64,000 nt of DNA from Bacteroidales bacterium (lineage in GTDB: Bacteria; Bacteroidota; Bacteroidia; Bacteroidales; UBA932), in contig JAFTDJ010000038.1 of the NCBI GenBank assembly GCA_017454265.1, positions 62,001 through 126,000 on the forward strand, read 5' to 3'. Within the stretch, counting starts at the first letter, position 1. The number at the start of each line of letters is the position of its first letter. Shown here piece after piece: positions 15,537 through 24,289 of the stretch. The notes beneath the pieces are model-generated. The model was not told where the DNA came from, did no database searches, and saw nothing but the letters and a program-made list of their open reading frames with translations. The position numbers and the translations under genes are program-made.

Positions 15537-18170
15537 ATGGAATTGAATGCAAAATATAATCCGTCCGAAGTAGAGGACAAGTGGTACGAGTATTGGCTGA
15601 AGAACAGATGTTTCCATTCCGAGCCTGACTCCAGGGAGCCTTACACTATTGTGATACCTCCTCCTAATGTGACAGGAATACTGCATATGGGACATGTTCT
15701 GAACAACACACTTAACGATGTGCTGATCCGTAAGGCGCGTATGGACGGCAAGAACGCCTGCTGGGTGCCGGGTACAGATCACGCCAGCATAGCGACTGAG
15801 AACAAGGTGGTGACAAGGCTTGCCGAACGCGGAATCAAAAAGGAGGACCTCACTCGTGAAGAATTTCTCAAGTATGCATGGGAATGGAAAGAGGAACATG
15901 GCGGCATAATTCTTCAGCAGCTCCGAAAACTCGGTGCATCCTGCGATTGGGACCGCACCAAATTTACTATGGAGCCTGCCCTGAGTGATGCCGTTACAGC
16001 CACTTTTGTATATTTCTACAAAAAAGGGTTGATTTATCACGGATTCCGTATGGTCAACTGGGATCCTGTGGCCCATACCGCCATATCCGATGACGAAGTG
16101 ATACATAAGGACACCAAGAGTCATTTCTATCACCTGCGTTATTTCATTTCCGACGGCAAGGGAAATCCTACTTCCGAGTATCTCGTCATAGCCACCACTC
16201 GCCCTGAAACCATAATGGCTGATGCGGCGATCTGTGTGAATCCGGCAGATGAGAGGTATCACCACCTGCGTGGAAAGAAAGTCCTTATTCCTTTGATTAA
16301 CAGGGAGATTCCCGTGATTGAGGACGATTACGTAGAAATGGACTTCGGTACAGGATGCCTGAAGGTTACACCTGCCCACGACGCTCACGACTATGAAATA
16401 GGCCAGCGTCACGATTTGCCTATACTCGAAATCCTGGATGACGACGGACGCCTGAATGAAAAGGCGCAGATTCTGATTGGCGAAGACCGTTTCGTTGCCC
16501 GCAAGAAAATCTGCAAACTGCTGGAAGAAGCGGGAAATCTTGTGAAGGTGGAAGAGTACATATCACCCGTAGGATACAGCGAACGTACCGATGCAGTAAT
16601 TGAGCCCAAGCTCAGCAAGCAGTGGTTCCTTAAACTGGAGAGTCTCGCCAAGGCTGCACTGGAATCGGTAGAATCCGGCAAAATAAAACTCATACCGGAA
16701 AAGTATCGCAATGTTTACCGCCACTGGATGGAGAATGCGCACGATTGGTGTATATCCCGGCAGCTCTGGTGGGGCCAGCGCATTCCCGCATGGTATTTGC
16801 CGGACGGAAACGTGGTTGTGGAAGAGACGCCTGAAAAGGCCCTGGAGGCGGCTAGAGCCATAGATTCCTCAATTACCGCCGCAGATTTGAAACAAGATGA
16901 GGACGTGCTGGACACCTGGTTCAGCAGTTGGCTCTGGCCAATCAGCGTTTTCGACCCTGAGCGTCCCGGCCACCCCGGGCATAAGCCAAACAGGGACCTC
17001 GAATACTACTATCCCACCAGTGACCTGGTAACCGGCCCCGACATCATTTTCTTCTGGGTCGCCCGAATGGTGATGGCTGGAAGCGAGTTCATGCAGGATG
17101 TTCCTTTCCGCAACGTGTATTTCACCGGCATCGTGCGAGACAAGCTCGGCCGCAAGATGAGCAAGACCCTCGGGAACAGCCCGGATCCTCTGGTGCTCAT
17201 AGAGAAGTACGGCGCTGACTCCGTGCGACTCGGTATGCTGTTATGCTCTTCTGCCGGCAACGACATTTTGTACGACGAGTCTCAAGTTGAGCAGGGCAGG
17301 AACTTCTGCGGCAAGATATGGAATTCCTGGCGTCTTGTCAGCGGTTGGAACAAAGATGAAAAGAAAGTCCAGCCAGACTACGCCCGGCTTGCCGTGAAAT
17401 GGTTCGACAACCTTCTGTCGCGCACTATCGGCACCGTCGAGGACCACTACCGTAAGTTCCGCATCAATGATGCCCTGATGGCGATTTACAAGTTGTTCTG
17501 GGATGACTATTGCAGTACCTATCTCGAACTGATAAAACCGGCTTTCGGGGAGGCGGTGGATGGAAGCACGTTCGATGCAACCGTAAGCTTCTTTGACAAA
17601 CTGCTAAAACTTATTCACCCCGTGATGCCTTTCATTACGGAAGAAATCTGGCAGGCCATGACTGACCGGCGCCCCGGAGAGACCATAATGTACGAGCGTA
17701 CTCCAGTGGCCGGACCTGTTGACGAGCTGTTTTTGGAACAGTTCGAACAGGCTCGTCAGATTATCGCCGGTGTCCGCGGCGTAAGGGCCCAGAAGCAGAT
17801 TGCTCCCAAGGAAGCGCTCAAGCTCCGCATTGAGGGAGACTTGCCCCGTGAACTATGCCCTGTTATATGTAAAGCGGCTTGCATCTCAGAGTTCCCCGAC
17901 AAAGTGGAGGGGCCGTCCGTCGGCTTCATCGTAGGCACTGTCAAATGTAGCGTGCCACTTGAGGGCTTGGTGAACTCAGATCAGGAAAGGGCCAAGCTGG
18001 AAGCCGAACTGGAGCATCAGCGCAAATTCCTGGCCGGCGTGCGGGCAAAATTAAGCAATGCCAATTTCGTGTCTCACGCCCCTCAGGCCGTGGTCGACAA
18101 CGAGAGGAAGAAGGAATCTGATGCGTTGGCGCGTATCGAGGCACTGGAGGCATCCATCAAAGTATTGTGA
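15537..18170 (+). CDS. valS: Valyl-tRNA synthetase
   Basis: An 877-aa class I aminoacyl-tRNA synthetase that charges tRNA-Val. It has HMGH (residues 50-53) and KMSK (540-543) signature motifs, an editing domain (TTRPETIMADAAICVNP) and a C-terminal coiled-coil arm (EAELEHQRKFLAGVRAKLSN, cut here to its first and last parts in meaning). The frame continues upstream to 15441, but this passes through the promoter; the ATG at 15537 fits the family N-terminus (ELNAKYNPSEVEDKWYEYW). tatA begins 26 nt after the stop. Confidence 0.98.
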   Translation: MELNAKYNPSEVEDKWYEYWLKNRCFHSEPDSREPYTIVIPPPNVTGILHMGHVLNNTLNDVLIRKARMDGKNACWVPGTDHASIATENKVVTRLAERGIKKEDLTREEFLKYAWEWKEEHGGIILQQLRKLGASCDWDRTKFTMEPALSDAVTATFVYFYKKGLIYHGFRMVNWDPVAHTAISDDEVIHKDTKSHFYHLRYFISDGKGNPTSEYLVIATTRPETIMADAAICVNPADERYHHLRGKKVLIPLINREIPVIEDDYVEMDFGTGCLKVTPAHDAHDYEIGQRHDLPILEILDDDGRLNEKAQILIGEDRFVARKKICKLLEEAGNLVKVEEYISPVGYSERTDAVIEPKLSKQWFLKLESLAKAALESVESGKIKLIPEKYRNVYRHWMENAHDWCISRQLWWGQRIPAWYLPDGNVVVEETPEKALEAARAIDSSITAADLKQDEDVLDTWFSSWLWPISVFDPERPGHPGHKPNRDLEYYYPTSDLVTGPDIIFFWVARMVMAGSEFMQDVPFRNVYFTGIVRDKLGRKMSKTLGNSPDPLVLIEKYGADSVRLGMLLCSSAGNDILYDESQVEQGRNFCGKIWNSWRLVSGWNKDEKKVQPDYARLAVKWFDNLLSRTIGTVEDHYRKFRINDALMAIYKLFWDDYCSTYLELIKPAFGEAVDGSTFDATVSFFDKLLKLIHPVMPFITEEIWQAMTDRRPGETIMYERTPVAGPVDELFLEQFEQARQIIAGVRGVRAQKQIAPKEALKLRIEGDLPRELCPVICKAACISEFPDKVEGPSVGFIVGTVKCSVPLEGLVNSDQERAKLEAELEHQRKFLAGVRAKLSNANFVSHAPQAVVDNERKKESDALARIEALEASIKVL

Positions 18171-18196
18171 GATAATTATTAATCATTCGGAAAAGT

Positions 18197-18430
18197 ATGT
18201 TAGTTTACCCACTCGGCGTCGTCGGACCCTGGCAGATTGTCATCATTGCTCTGGTTATTCTCCTGCTATTCGGAGGAAAGAAAATCCCCGAGCTTATGAA
18301 GGGCCTTGGTAAAGGAGTAAAGAGCTTCAAGGAAGGCATTAACGAAATAGATGAGCAGATAAATGCAGACCTGCCTTCCAAACCCAAAGAAATCAAGGAA
18401 AAAGGGGAAAACAAGGAGCCGGAGGCCTGA
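18197..18430 (+). CDS. tatA: Sec-independent translocase subunit TatA
   Basis: A 77-aa protein with one N-terminal membrane helix (residues 10-25), a [15 protein letters not shown] amphipathic helix and a charged, Lys/Glu-rich tail. TatA forms the pore for folded proteins carrying twin-arginine signals. It is followed after 2 nt by tatC, giving a minimal TatAC system. A likely client in this window is the FAD oxidoreductase at 4637-6091. Confidence 0.95.
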   Translation: MLVYPLGVVGPWQIVIIALVILLLFGGKKIPELMKGLGKGVKSFKEGINEIDEQINADLPSKPKEIKEKGENKEPEA

Positions 18431-18432
18431 TC

Positions 18433-19191
18433 GTGGCTGAAGCCGGCAAAGACAAGGAGATGTCCTTTTGGGACCATCTCGAAGAACTGAGGGGGACGCT
18501 GTTCCGCTCAATTATCGCTTTGTGCCTTTTTGCCGTGCTCGGCTTCATATTCAAGAAGCCGCTTTTCTATTTGATTTTTCTCCCGGCATCGCCCGATTTC
18601 TTTATATACCGCCTTCTGGGCTGGAGCTTCACGCTGGAGATGATAAACGTGGAGATGTCCGCCCAGTTTTTTGTTCACCTGCAGGCTGCATTCGGTGCCG
18701 CTCTCATACTCACTTTCCCGTACCTCATCTGGGAACTTTGGCGCTTTATCGCACCTGCTCTATATGAGAAAGAAAAGAAAGCGGTTGGCGGAGCTTTCCT
18801 GATGGCTACGGGCTTTTTTTATCTTGGCGTTGCCGTAGGCTACTTACTGGTGCTGCCTGCCTGTGTTCAGTTCTTTATGAACTACAGCGTGAGCTCAATG
18901 GTTACAAACTCCATAACCATAGGCTCTTATATGTCTATGTTCACATCTACGGTACTGCTTGTCGGCGTAGCTTTTGAATTTCCTACGGTTATCTGGGCTC
19001 TGTCCAGGCTCGGCATTCTTGACCGTAAGCAGCTCCGCAGCGGACGACGTTACGCATTGGTCGCTGTACTTGTTCTGTCTGCACTGGTGACACCTGCAGA
19101 TCCACTGTCAATGATAATTGTTGCGGCACCGCTTTACCTTATGTACGAGGTGTCAATACTTATGTGCCCCAAGTCCAATGATATCGATTGA
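18433..19191 (+). CDS. tatC: Sec-independent translocase subunit TatC
   Basis: A 252-aa protein with six membrane helices and the TatC signature (SFWDHLEELRGTLFRSI at the N-terminus, FEFPTVIWALSRLGIL and LVLSALVTPADPLS near the end). It recognises twin-arginine signals. The start at 18433 is GTG; an ATG nine codons later (18460) is a possible alternative. It overlaps the following ABC-F gene by 14 nt. Confidence 0.95.
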   Translation: MAEAGKDKEMSFWDHLEELRGTLFRSIIALCLFAVLGFIFKKPLFYLIFLPASPDFFIYRLLGWSFTLEMINVEMSAQFFVHLQAAFGAALILTFPYLIWELWRFIAPALYEKEKKAVGGAFLMATGFFYLGVAVGYLLVLPACVQFFMNYSVSSMVTNSITIGSYMSMFTSTVLLVGVAFEFPTVIWALSRLGILDRKQLRSGRRYALVAVLVLSALVTPADPLSMIIVAAPLYLMYEVSILMCPKSNDID

Positions 19192-21079
19192 TGACGTAAG
19201 CGTTGCCTACGGGGGCTTTGTGCTGCTGGACAGAATAAATTTTCATATCAGCGGCACAGACAAGATTGGTCTGGTGGGGCGGAACGGAGCCGGGAAATCT
19301 ACTGTCATGAAACTGATTATGGGGCTGCAGAGTCCCAGTTCCGGACAGATAGACAAACCGTCAGGGATCAGCATAGGATATCTTCCGCAATTGATGGAGC
19401 ACAGCAGCGGACGCAGCGTACTGGAAGAAACGATGACTGTTTTCAGCGAGTCTGCATGGCTAGACGATAAAATAGCAGCTATCACGGAGGAACTAGGCGC
19501 GCGCTCCGACTACGAGTCTGAGGCATACGCTGCACTGATAGAGCGTCTTGGCGATTTGAACGATCGCCTGACTCTCTCCCATAGCGAGCCTCCTGAGGTG
19601 AGGGCGCGCAAGACTCTTGCCGGTCTGGGATTCAAGGATGACGAACTGGACCGGAATACCGAGACTTTCAGTCAGGGATGGAATATGCGGATCGAGCTAG
19701 CAAAGATTCTGCTGCGCCAGCCCGACCTGCTGATGCTGGACGAGCCCACCAATCACCTTGACATAGAATCCATCGAATGGCTCGAGGACTACCTTAAATC
19801 CAGGCGGGGAGCGCTGCTGCTGGTGTCTCACGACAGAAAATTCCTGGATAACGTTACCAACCGCACCGTGGAGATTATGCTTGGGCATATCCACGATTAC
19901 AAGGTCCCTTACACCAAATACACAGAACTGCGAGCGGAGCGTATCGCCCAACAGACAGCTGCATATGAGAACCAGCAGCGTATGATTCAAAAAACTGAAG
20001 AGTTCATACAAGCGTTCCGATACAAGCCGACCAAGTCTAACCAGGTACAGTCCCGCATCAAAGCTCTTGAAAAGCTTGACAAGGTAGAGATAGATGAAAC
20101 AGATAAGGTCAGCCTGACTGTTAAATTCCCTCCGGCACCACGTTCGGGAGACCTGGTATACAAGGCGTCCGGGCTTACTGCAGGATATCCCCGGAAAGTT
20201 GTTTTCTCCGGTGCCGAGATTGAAATAAAGCGTGGCGAAAAGGTGGCTCTGGTGGGTCGCAACGGAGAAGGGAAGACAACGCTTATGCGGGTTATTGCCG
20301 GAGAACTGGCTCCGCTTGCGGGCGAAAGCCGGCTTGGGCATAATGTGGATCTTGGCTACTTTGCCCAGAACCAGGAGGATATCCTCGATAAGTCAGAAAC
20401 GGTATTCTCTACTCTCGACCGCATTGCCACAGGTGATATCCGCACCAGGCTGCGTGACCTTCTGGCACAGTTCTTATTTCGCGGAGAGGATATAGACAAA
20501 CGGGTGGGTGTACTTTCCGGCGGTGAAAGGGCCCGTCTGGGGATGGCGAAGCTTATGCTGCAGAACCATAATCTGCTGGCGCTCGATGAGCCTACAAATC
20601 ATATGGATATCAAGTCCAAAGATATTCTCAAGCAAGCTCTGAAATCTTATGACGGCACGCTGATTGTTGTTAGTCACGACAGGGATTTCCTCGACGGTCT
20701 TACAGACAAGCTCTATGAATTCCGGGACGGGAAGGTAAGGGAGCATCTGGGAAGCGTGAGTGAATACCTTGCATCCCGTAAGCTGGAAAGCCTTCAAGAG
20801 TTGGAGAGGAGCGTCGTCCAGGCTAAGGAGCAGTCCGTAAAGGACGACAGTGCTTATAGGGCACTGAAAGAAAAAAATAAACAAGACCGCAAGAAAAAGA
20901 ACAGAATTTCTTATCTTGAGTGCGAAATTGAAAAACTGGAAAACCGGATGGCTGAAATTGAAAAAATTCTCGCAGCTCCCGGTCCGGAAGACGATATAAT
21001 GGAGCTCACCCGGAGTTACCTTGAGTGTAAGCGTGACATGGAAGCAAAAACCGAGGAGTGGGGCTCGTTAATTGAGTAG
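19178..21079 (+). CDS. ABC-F family ATPase (type 1 in this window)
   Basis: A 633-aa protein with two ATP-binding cassettes and no membrane domain. Walker A motifs are GRNGAGKST (near residue 34) and GRNGEGKTT. Signature motifs FSQGWNMRIELAK and LSGGERARLGMAK and LMLDEPTNHLD, LALDEPTNHMD are present, separated by the charged linker typical of ABC-F. A coiled C-terminal extension follows. These proteins act on ribosomes (translation quality control, sometimes antibiotic resistance). The ATG at 19178 is chosen because MISIDDVSVAYGG begins the first cassette. It resembles the Uup/YheS group more than known resistance proteins. Confidence 0.93.
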   Translation: MISIDDVSVAYGGFVLLDRINFHISGTDKIGLVGRNGAGKSTVMKLIMGLQSPSSGQIDKPSGISIGYLPQLMEHSSGRSVLEETMTVFSESAWLDDKIAAITEELGARSDYESEAYAALIERLGDLNDRLTLSHSEPPEVRARKTLAGLGFKDDELDRNTETFSQGWNMRIELAKILLRQPDLLMLDEPTNHLDIESIEWLEDYLKSRRGALLLVSHDRKFLDNVTNRTVEIMLGHIHDYKVPYTKYTELRAERIAQQTAAYENQQRMIQKTEEFIQAFRYKPTKSNQVQSRIKALEKLDKVEIDETDKVSLTVKFPPAPRSGDLVYKASGLTAGYPRKVVFSGAEIEIKRGEKVALVGRNGEGKTTLMRVIAGELAPLAGESRLGHNVDLGYFAQNQEDILDKSETVFSTLDRIATGDIRTRLRDLLAQFLFRGEDIDKRVGVLSGGERARLGMAKLMLQNHNLLALDEPTNHMDIKSKDILKQALKSYDGTLIVVSHDRDFLDGLTDKLYEFRDGKVREHLGSVSEYLASRKLESLQELERSVVQAKEQSVKDDSAYRALKEKNKQDRKKKNRISYLECEIEKLENRMAEIEKILAAPGPEDDIMELTRSYLECKRDMEAKTEEWGSLIE

Positions 21080-21083
21080 GCTT

Positions 21084-22016
21084 ATGAAAAAGTTGATTCT
21101 TGCCATTGCATCGGCCCTGCTGCTTTTCAACATAGCGGCAGATGCCGCCGTGCAACAGCTGAGCCGTACCGTTGCACCTTTCTCAAGTATCAGTGTCTCC
21201 GATGCTTTCACTGTCCGGCTGGTGCGTGGAAGCGACAGCCGGGTACTGCTGAGTATAGAGGAGGCCTATGCTGATTATGTTACCTGCGATGTAGTGGGAT
21301 ACACCCTCACTATTTCTCTGGACGAGCGTAAAGTGCCTCTGGAAGTGAGGCGCCAGTTCCGTGGCAAAGGTACGCCTGACCCTGTTTTCTCAGCTGTAAT
21401 TTATGTGCCCGAGCTGCTCGGGAGCGTGACTCTTACCGACAAAGCTGTACTTACCGACACTGAAGATGTGTTTGATAAGGCATCCGTAAGCTTCAATCTC
21501 AGCGGCAGTTCTTCTGTCAAATCACTTTCCCTGAGTTCCCAGGCTTTGAAAATATCGATGCAGAACAAGGCTGTTGCCGATATTGCGTTCATAGGCCAGA
21601 CCACTGATGTGGAAACTTCCAACTCGGCCCATCTTACGATAGACGACAGCTCCGAGAAGTCTTCCTACTTCCTGCAGGGTTCATCCAAGGTCAATGCAAA
21701 ATGCCGCACCAAAGAAGTCAACGTACGTACAAAGTCCAACTGTGTGATGCTGCTCACTGGATCGGGAGACAGTGTTGTTTACGATATCAACGGTACCTCA
21801 GAGGTCGACGCTTCTTCCTTTGATGTGCCTGATGCAAAAGTCTCGATGTCAAGCGTCTGCAAACTCACGCAGTCTGCATATCGCAACCTTACAGTCAATT
21901 TGAACGGAGGGCCAACCTTGTATTTCGGCAACGAACCCCAGGTAACTGTGGAGAATATAAAGTCGGCGACCATGACGAGAATCGCCTCGGGCAGGATAGC
22001 CAGCAGCAAATTATGA
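21084..22016 (+). CDS. Secreted DUF2807 (GIN-domain) protein
   Basis: A 310-aa protein with a signal peptide (KKLILAIASALLLFNIAADA) and a repetitive beta-solenoid-like body rich in Ser, Val and Thr (for example VSFNLSGSSSVKSLSLSS), as in DUF2807 head-GIN proteins. VAPFSSISVSDAFTVRLVRG near the N-terminus is the diagnostic opening. The function is unknown; members are predicted surface or adhesin-like proteins in Bacteroidota. An upstream TTG at 21072 is less likely than this ATG. The stop overlaps the next start (ATGA). Confidence 0.85.
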   Translation: MKKLILAIASALLLFNIAADAAVQQLSRTVAPFSSISVSDAFTVRLVRGSDSRVLLSIEEAYADYVTCDVVGYTLTISLDERKVPLEVRRQFRGKGTPDPVFSAVIYVPELLGSVTLTDKAVLTDTEDVFDKASVSFNLSGSSSVKSLSLSSQALKISMQNKAVADIAFIGQTTDVETSNSAHLTIDDSSEKSSYFLQGSSKVNAKCRTKEVNVRTKSNCVMLLTGSGDSVVYDINGTSEVDASSFDVPDAKVSMSSVCKLTQSAYRNLTVNLNGGPTLYFGNEPQVTVENIKSATMTRIASGRIASSKL

Positions 22017-23329
22017 AACTTTTCGATGAAGGATTGATAGCAGAGGCTTGTGCGGCTTGCAAAGTTTCTGATCTTGCTAATGCTTCCATAGGAGAGGTGG
22101 TGCTCGTTGCGAATTATCTTGAAAGGAAAACAGGAATACCCTTCGTCCGTATGGATCAGGGATCTCCCGGCCTGCCTGCTAACCGCTTTGGAATCGAGGC
22201 TGAAAAAAGAGCCCTGGATGCCGGGGTGGGAGCCCAATATCCGCCTGCTGACGGTGTTCCTGAACTGAAGGAGGCGGCATCCCGCTTCGTTAAAGCGTTT
22301 ATTGATGTAGACGTGAGCCCGCGTTCCTGCGTGCCCACTACTGGTTCGGTAGCTGCATCGTTCGGATCGTTTGCGGCCTGTTGCCAGCGGATTCCGGGGA
22401 AAGACAAAGTGCTTTTCATCGATCCGGGATTCCCTATTCAGAAGGCTCAGTTAAGAATTCTCGGCATAGAGTGGAAGACCTTCGACATTTATTCTTACCG
22501 CGGAGAAGGCAGGCTGAGGCCGAAGTTGGAAGAATTGTTTGCCGAAGGAGATATTGCAGCGGTCATATATTCCAATCCCAACAATCCCGCCTGGATATGC
22601 CTGGAAGATGAAGAATTGAAGGTGATAGGGGATTTGGCCACCAAATACGATGCGGTTGTGATGGAAGACCTTGCATACTTCTGTATGGACTACCGCAAGG
22701 ACTTGGGTCACCCTTATGCGCCGCCTTTCCTCCCGACCGTGGCCCGTTATACCGATAATTACATCCTGATGCTGTCCTCTTCCAAAATATTCAGTTACGC
22801 CGGACAGCGGATGGCGCTCGCTTGTATAAGCGATAAGCTTTTCGACCGTCGGTACCCCGCGCTTGCGGAAAGGTATAAGGATGCCGGAGTATTCGGCCAG
22901 ACACTGGTTGCCTCCATTCTTTATATGCTTACGAGCGGATGTACGGCTTCCACCCAGTACGGTTACGCTGAAATGATGCGGCTTTCCTGTGAAGGGAAAA
23001 TCGACTTCGTCGAGGATACCAGGGATTACGAGAGAAGGGCGGCAAAGGCCAAGGGCATTTTTGAAAAGCATGGTTTCCACATAGTTTATGACAAGGATGT
23101 CACGGAGCGTGTAGGAAACGGTTTTTTCTTCTCACTAGGCTACGGGGATTTCCCCTCCGGAGAGCTTGTGAAGGCTCTTATTTCCTATGGCGTCAGCTGC
23201 ATCAGCCTTACAACAACAGGAAGCCTGCAGCAGGGCGTACGTGCTTGCGTGAGCCTGTTCGATGATAATGCGTACCGTCTCCTAGACGAAAGAATGACAA
23301 TGTTTGCCTCTGATAATGCTAAACAGTAA
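22013..23329 (+). CDS. PLP-dependent aminotransferase (class I/II)
   Basis: A 438-aa fold-type I aminotransferase. It has YSNPNNPAWICLEDEEL (the conserved NPNNP), MEDLAYFCMDY with the Asp that contacts the cofactor nitrogen, and the cofactor Lys in MLSSSKIFSYAGQRMA. The substrate is unknown. It overlaps the DUF2807 gene by 4 nt and precedes a BASS transporter by 5 nt, so the three genes are probably one operon. A second, more conventional aspartate-type aminotransferase is at 57002-58207. Confidence 0.9.
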   Translation: MKLFDEGLIAEACAACKVSDLANASIGEVVLVANYLERKTGIPFVRMDQGSPGLPANRFGIEAEKRALDAGVGAQYPPADGVPELKEAASRFVKAFIDVDVSPRSCVPTTGSVAASFGSFAACCQRIPGKDKVLFIDPGFPIQKAQLRILGIEWKTFDIYSYRGEGRLRPKLEELFAEGDIAAVIYSNPNNPAWICLEDEELKVIGDLATKYDAVVMEDLAYFCMDYRKDLGHPYAPPFLPTVARYTDNYILMLSSSKIFSYAGQRMALACISDKLFDRRYPALAERYKDAGVFGQTLVASILYMLTSGCTASTQYGYAEMMRLSCEGKIDFVEDTRDYERRAAKAKGIFEKHGFHIVYDKDVTERVGNGFFFSLGYGDFPSGELVKALISYGVSCISLTTTGSLQQGVRACVSLFDDNAYRLLDERMTMFASDNAKQ

Positions 23330-23334
23330 GCCCA

Positions 23335-24288
23335 ATGGATAATAGTACATTTGATTTTATTGACGGCATAAATGTAACCCTCAATGCAGGAGGGATGAAT
23401 ACTATTAATATCGTCCTTGCGTTCGTAATGTTCGGCGTCGCCCTGGGCATAAAGCCCGGTATGTTCGTGGAAGTGTTCCGCAAGCCGAAGTCTGTTATCC
23501 TTGGAATGTGCTCCCAACTCATTCTGCTGCCACTCCTCACTTTCGGCCTGGTACTTCTGCTGGGAGACAGAATCAACTGGTCCATGGCGCTTGGAATGAT
23601 TCTGGTTGCATCCTGCCCCGGGGGAAATATCTCCAACTTTATGTCATCGTTGTCGAAGGCTAACATTGAATTGTCAGTCAGCCTGACCGCAATAAGTACG
23701 GCCCTGTGTGTCTTTATGACGCCGTTCAACTTCTGGCTGTACGGCAATCTGTATCTCGATATAGCCAGCGTAAACGCAGCCGTGCCGCAGTTGGTGATTC
23801 CACTTTGGGATGTTTTCAAAACCATAGTAATACTTCTAGGCATCCCTTTGGCTCTTGGTATCCTGACATCACATTACCTTCCCAAGGTAGCCGCTAAACT
23901 CAAGAAGCCTATGCAGTGGCTCAGCATATTGTTCTTTATAGCTATGGTGATTCTTTCTTTCTGGAGCAACCGCCAGGCTTTCCTGCAGTGCATAGGGTAT
24001 ATCTTCCTTATAGTATTTGTACACAATTTGCTTGCCCTGTTGACAGGTTTTTCTGTCGGTTCCGTTTTCAAGGTCCCCAGGGCAGACCGGCGCACACTTA
24101 CAATCGAGACGGGAATCCAGAACAGCGGACTGGGCCTTGCCTTGCTTCTCGGCACCAGTATTTTCGCCGGACTCCCACCTCACGGCGGCATGCTGGTAAT
24201 CACAGCCTGGTGGGGAGTGTGGCATATCGTTAGCGGACTTACCGTTAGCGGCATATTTCTTTTGTCCGACAAGTATAACAAGCAGTAA
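23335..24288 (+). CDS. Bile acid:sodium symporter (BASS) family transporter
   Basis: A 317-aa membrane protein with about nine or ten helices. The segments MFGVALGIKPGMF, ILVASCPGGNISNFMSSLSKA and IETGIQNSGLGLALL are BASS family hallmarks that include the sodium-binding crossover motifs. It probably imports an organic acid with sodium; known bacterial members carry bile acids, pantoate or similar anions. It lies between the aminotransferase and the DUF5722 lipoprotein, each within 5 nt. Confidence 0.92.
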   Translation: MDNSTFDFIDGINVTLNAGGMNTINIVLAFVMFGVALGIKPGMFVEVFRKPKSVILGMCSQLILLPLLTFGLVLLLGDRINWSMALGMILVASCPGGNISNFMSSLSKANIELSVSLTAISTALCVFMTPFNFWLYGNLYLDIASVNAAVPQLVIPLWDVFKTIVILLGIPLALGILTSHYLPKVAAKLKKPMQWLSILFFIAMVILSFWSNRQAFLQCIGYIFLIVFVHNLLALLTGFSVGSVFKVPRADRRTLTIETGIQNSGLGLALLLGTSIFAGLPPHGGMLVITAWWGVWHIVSGLTVSGIFLLSDKYNKQ

Positions 24289-24289
24289 T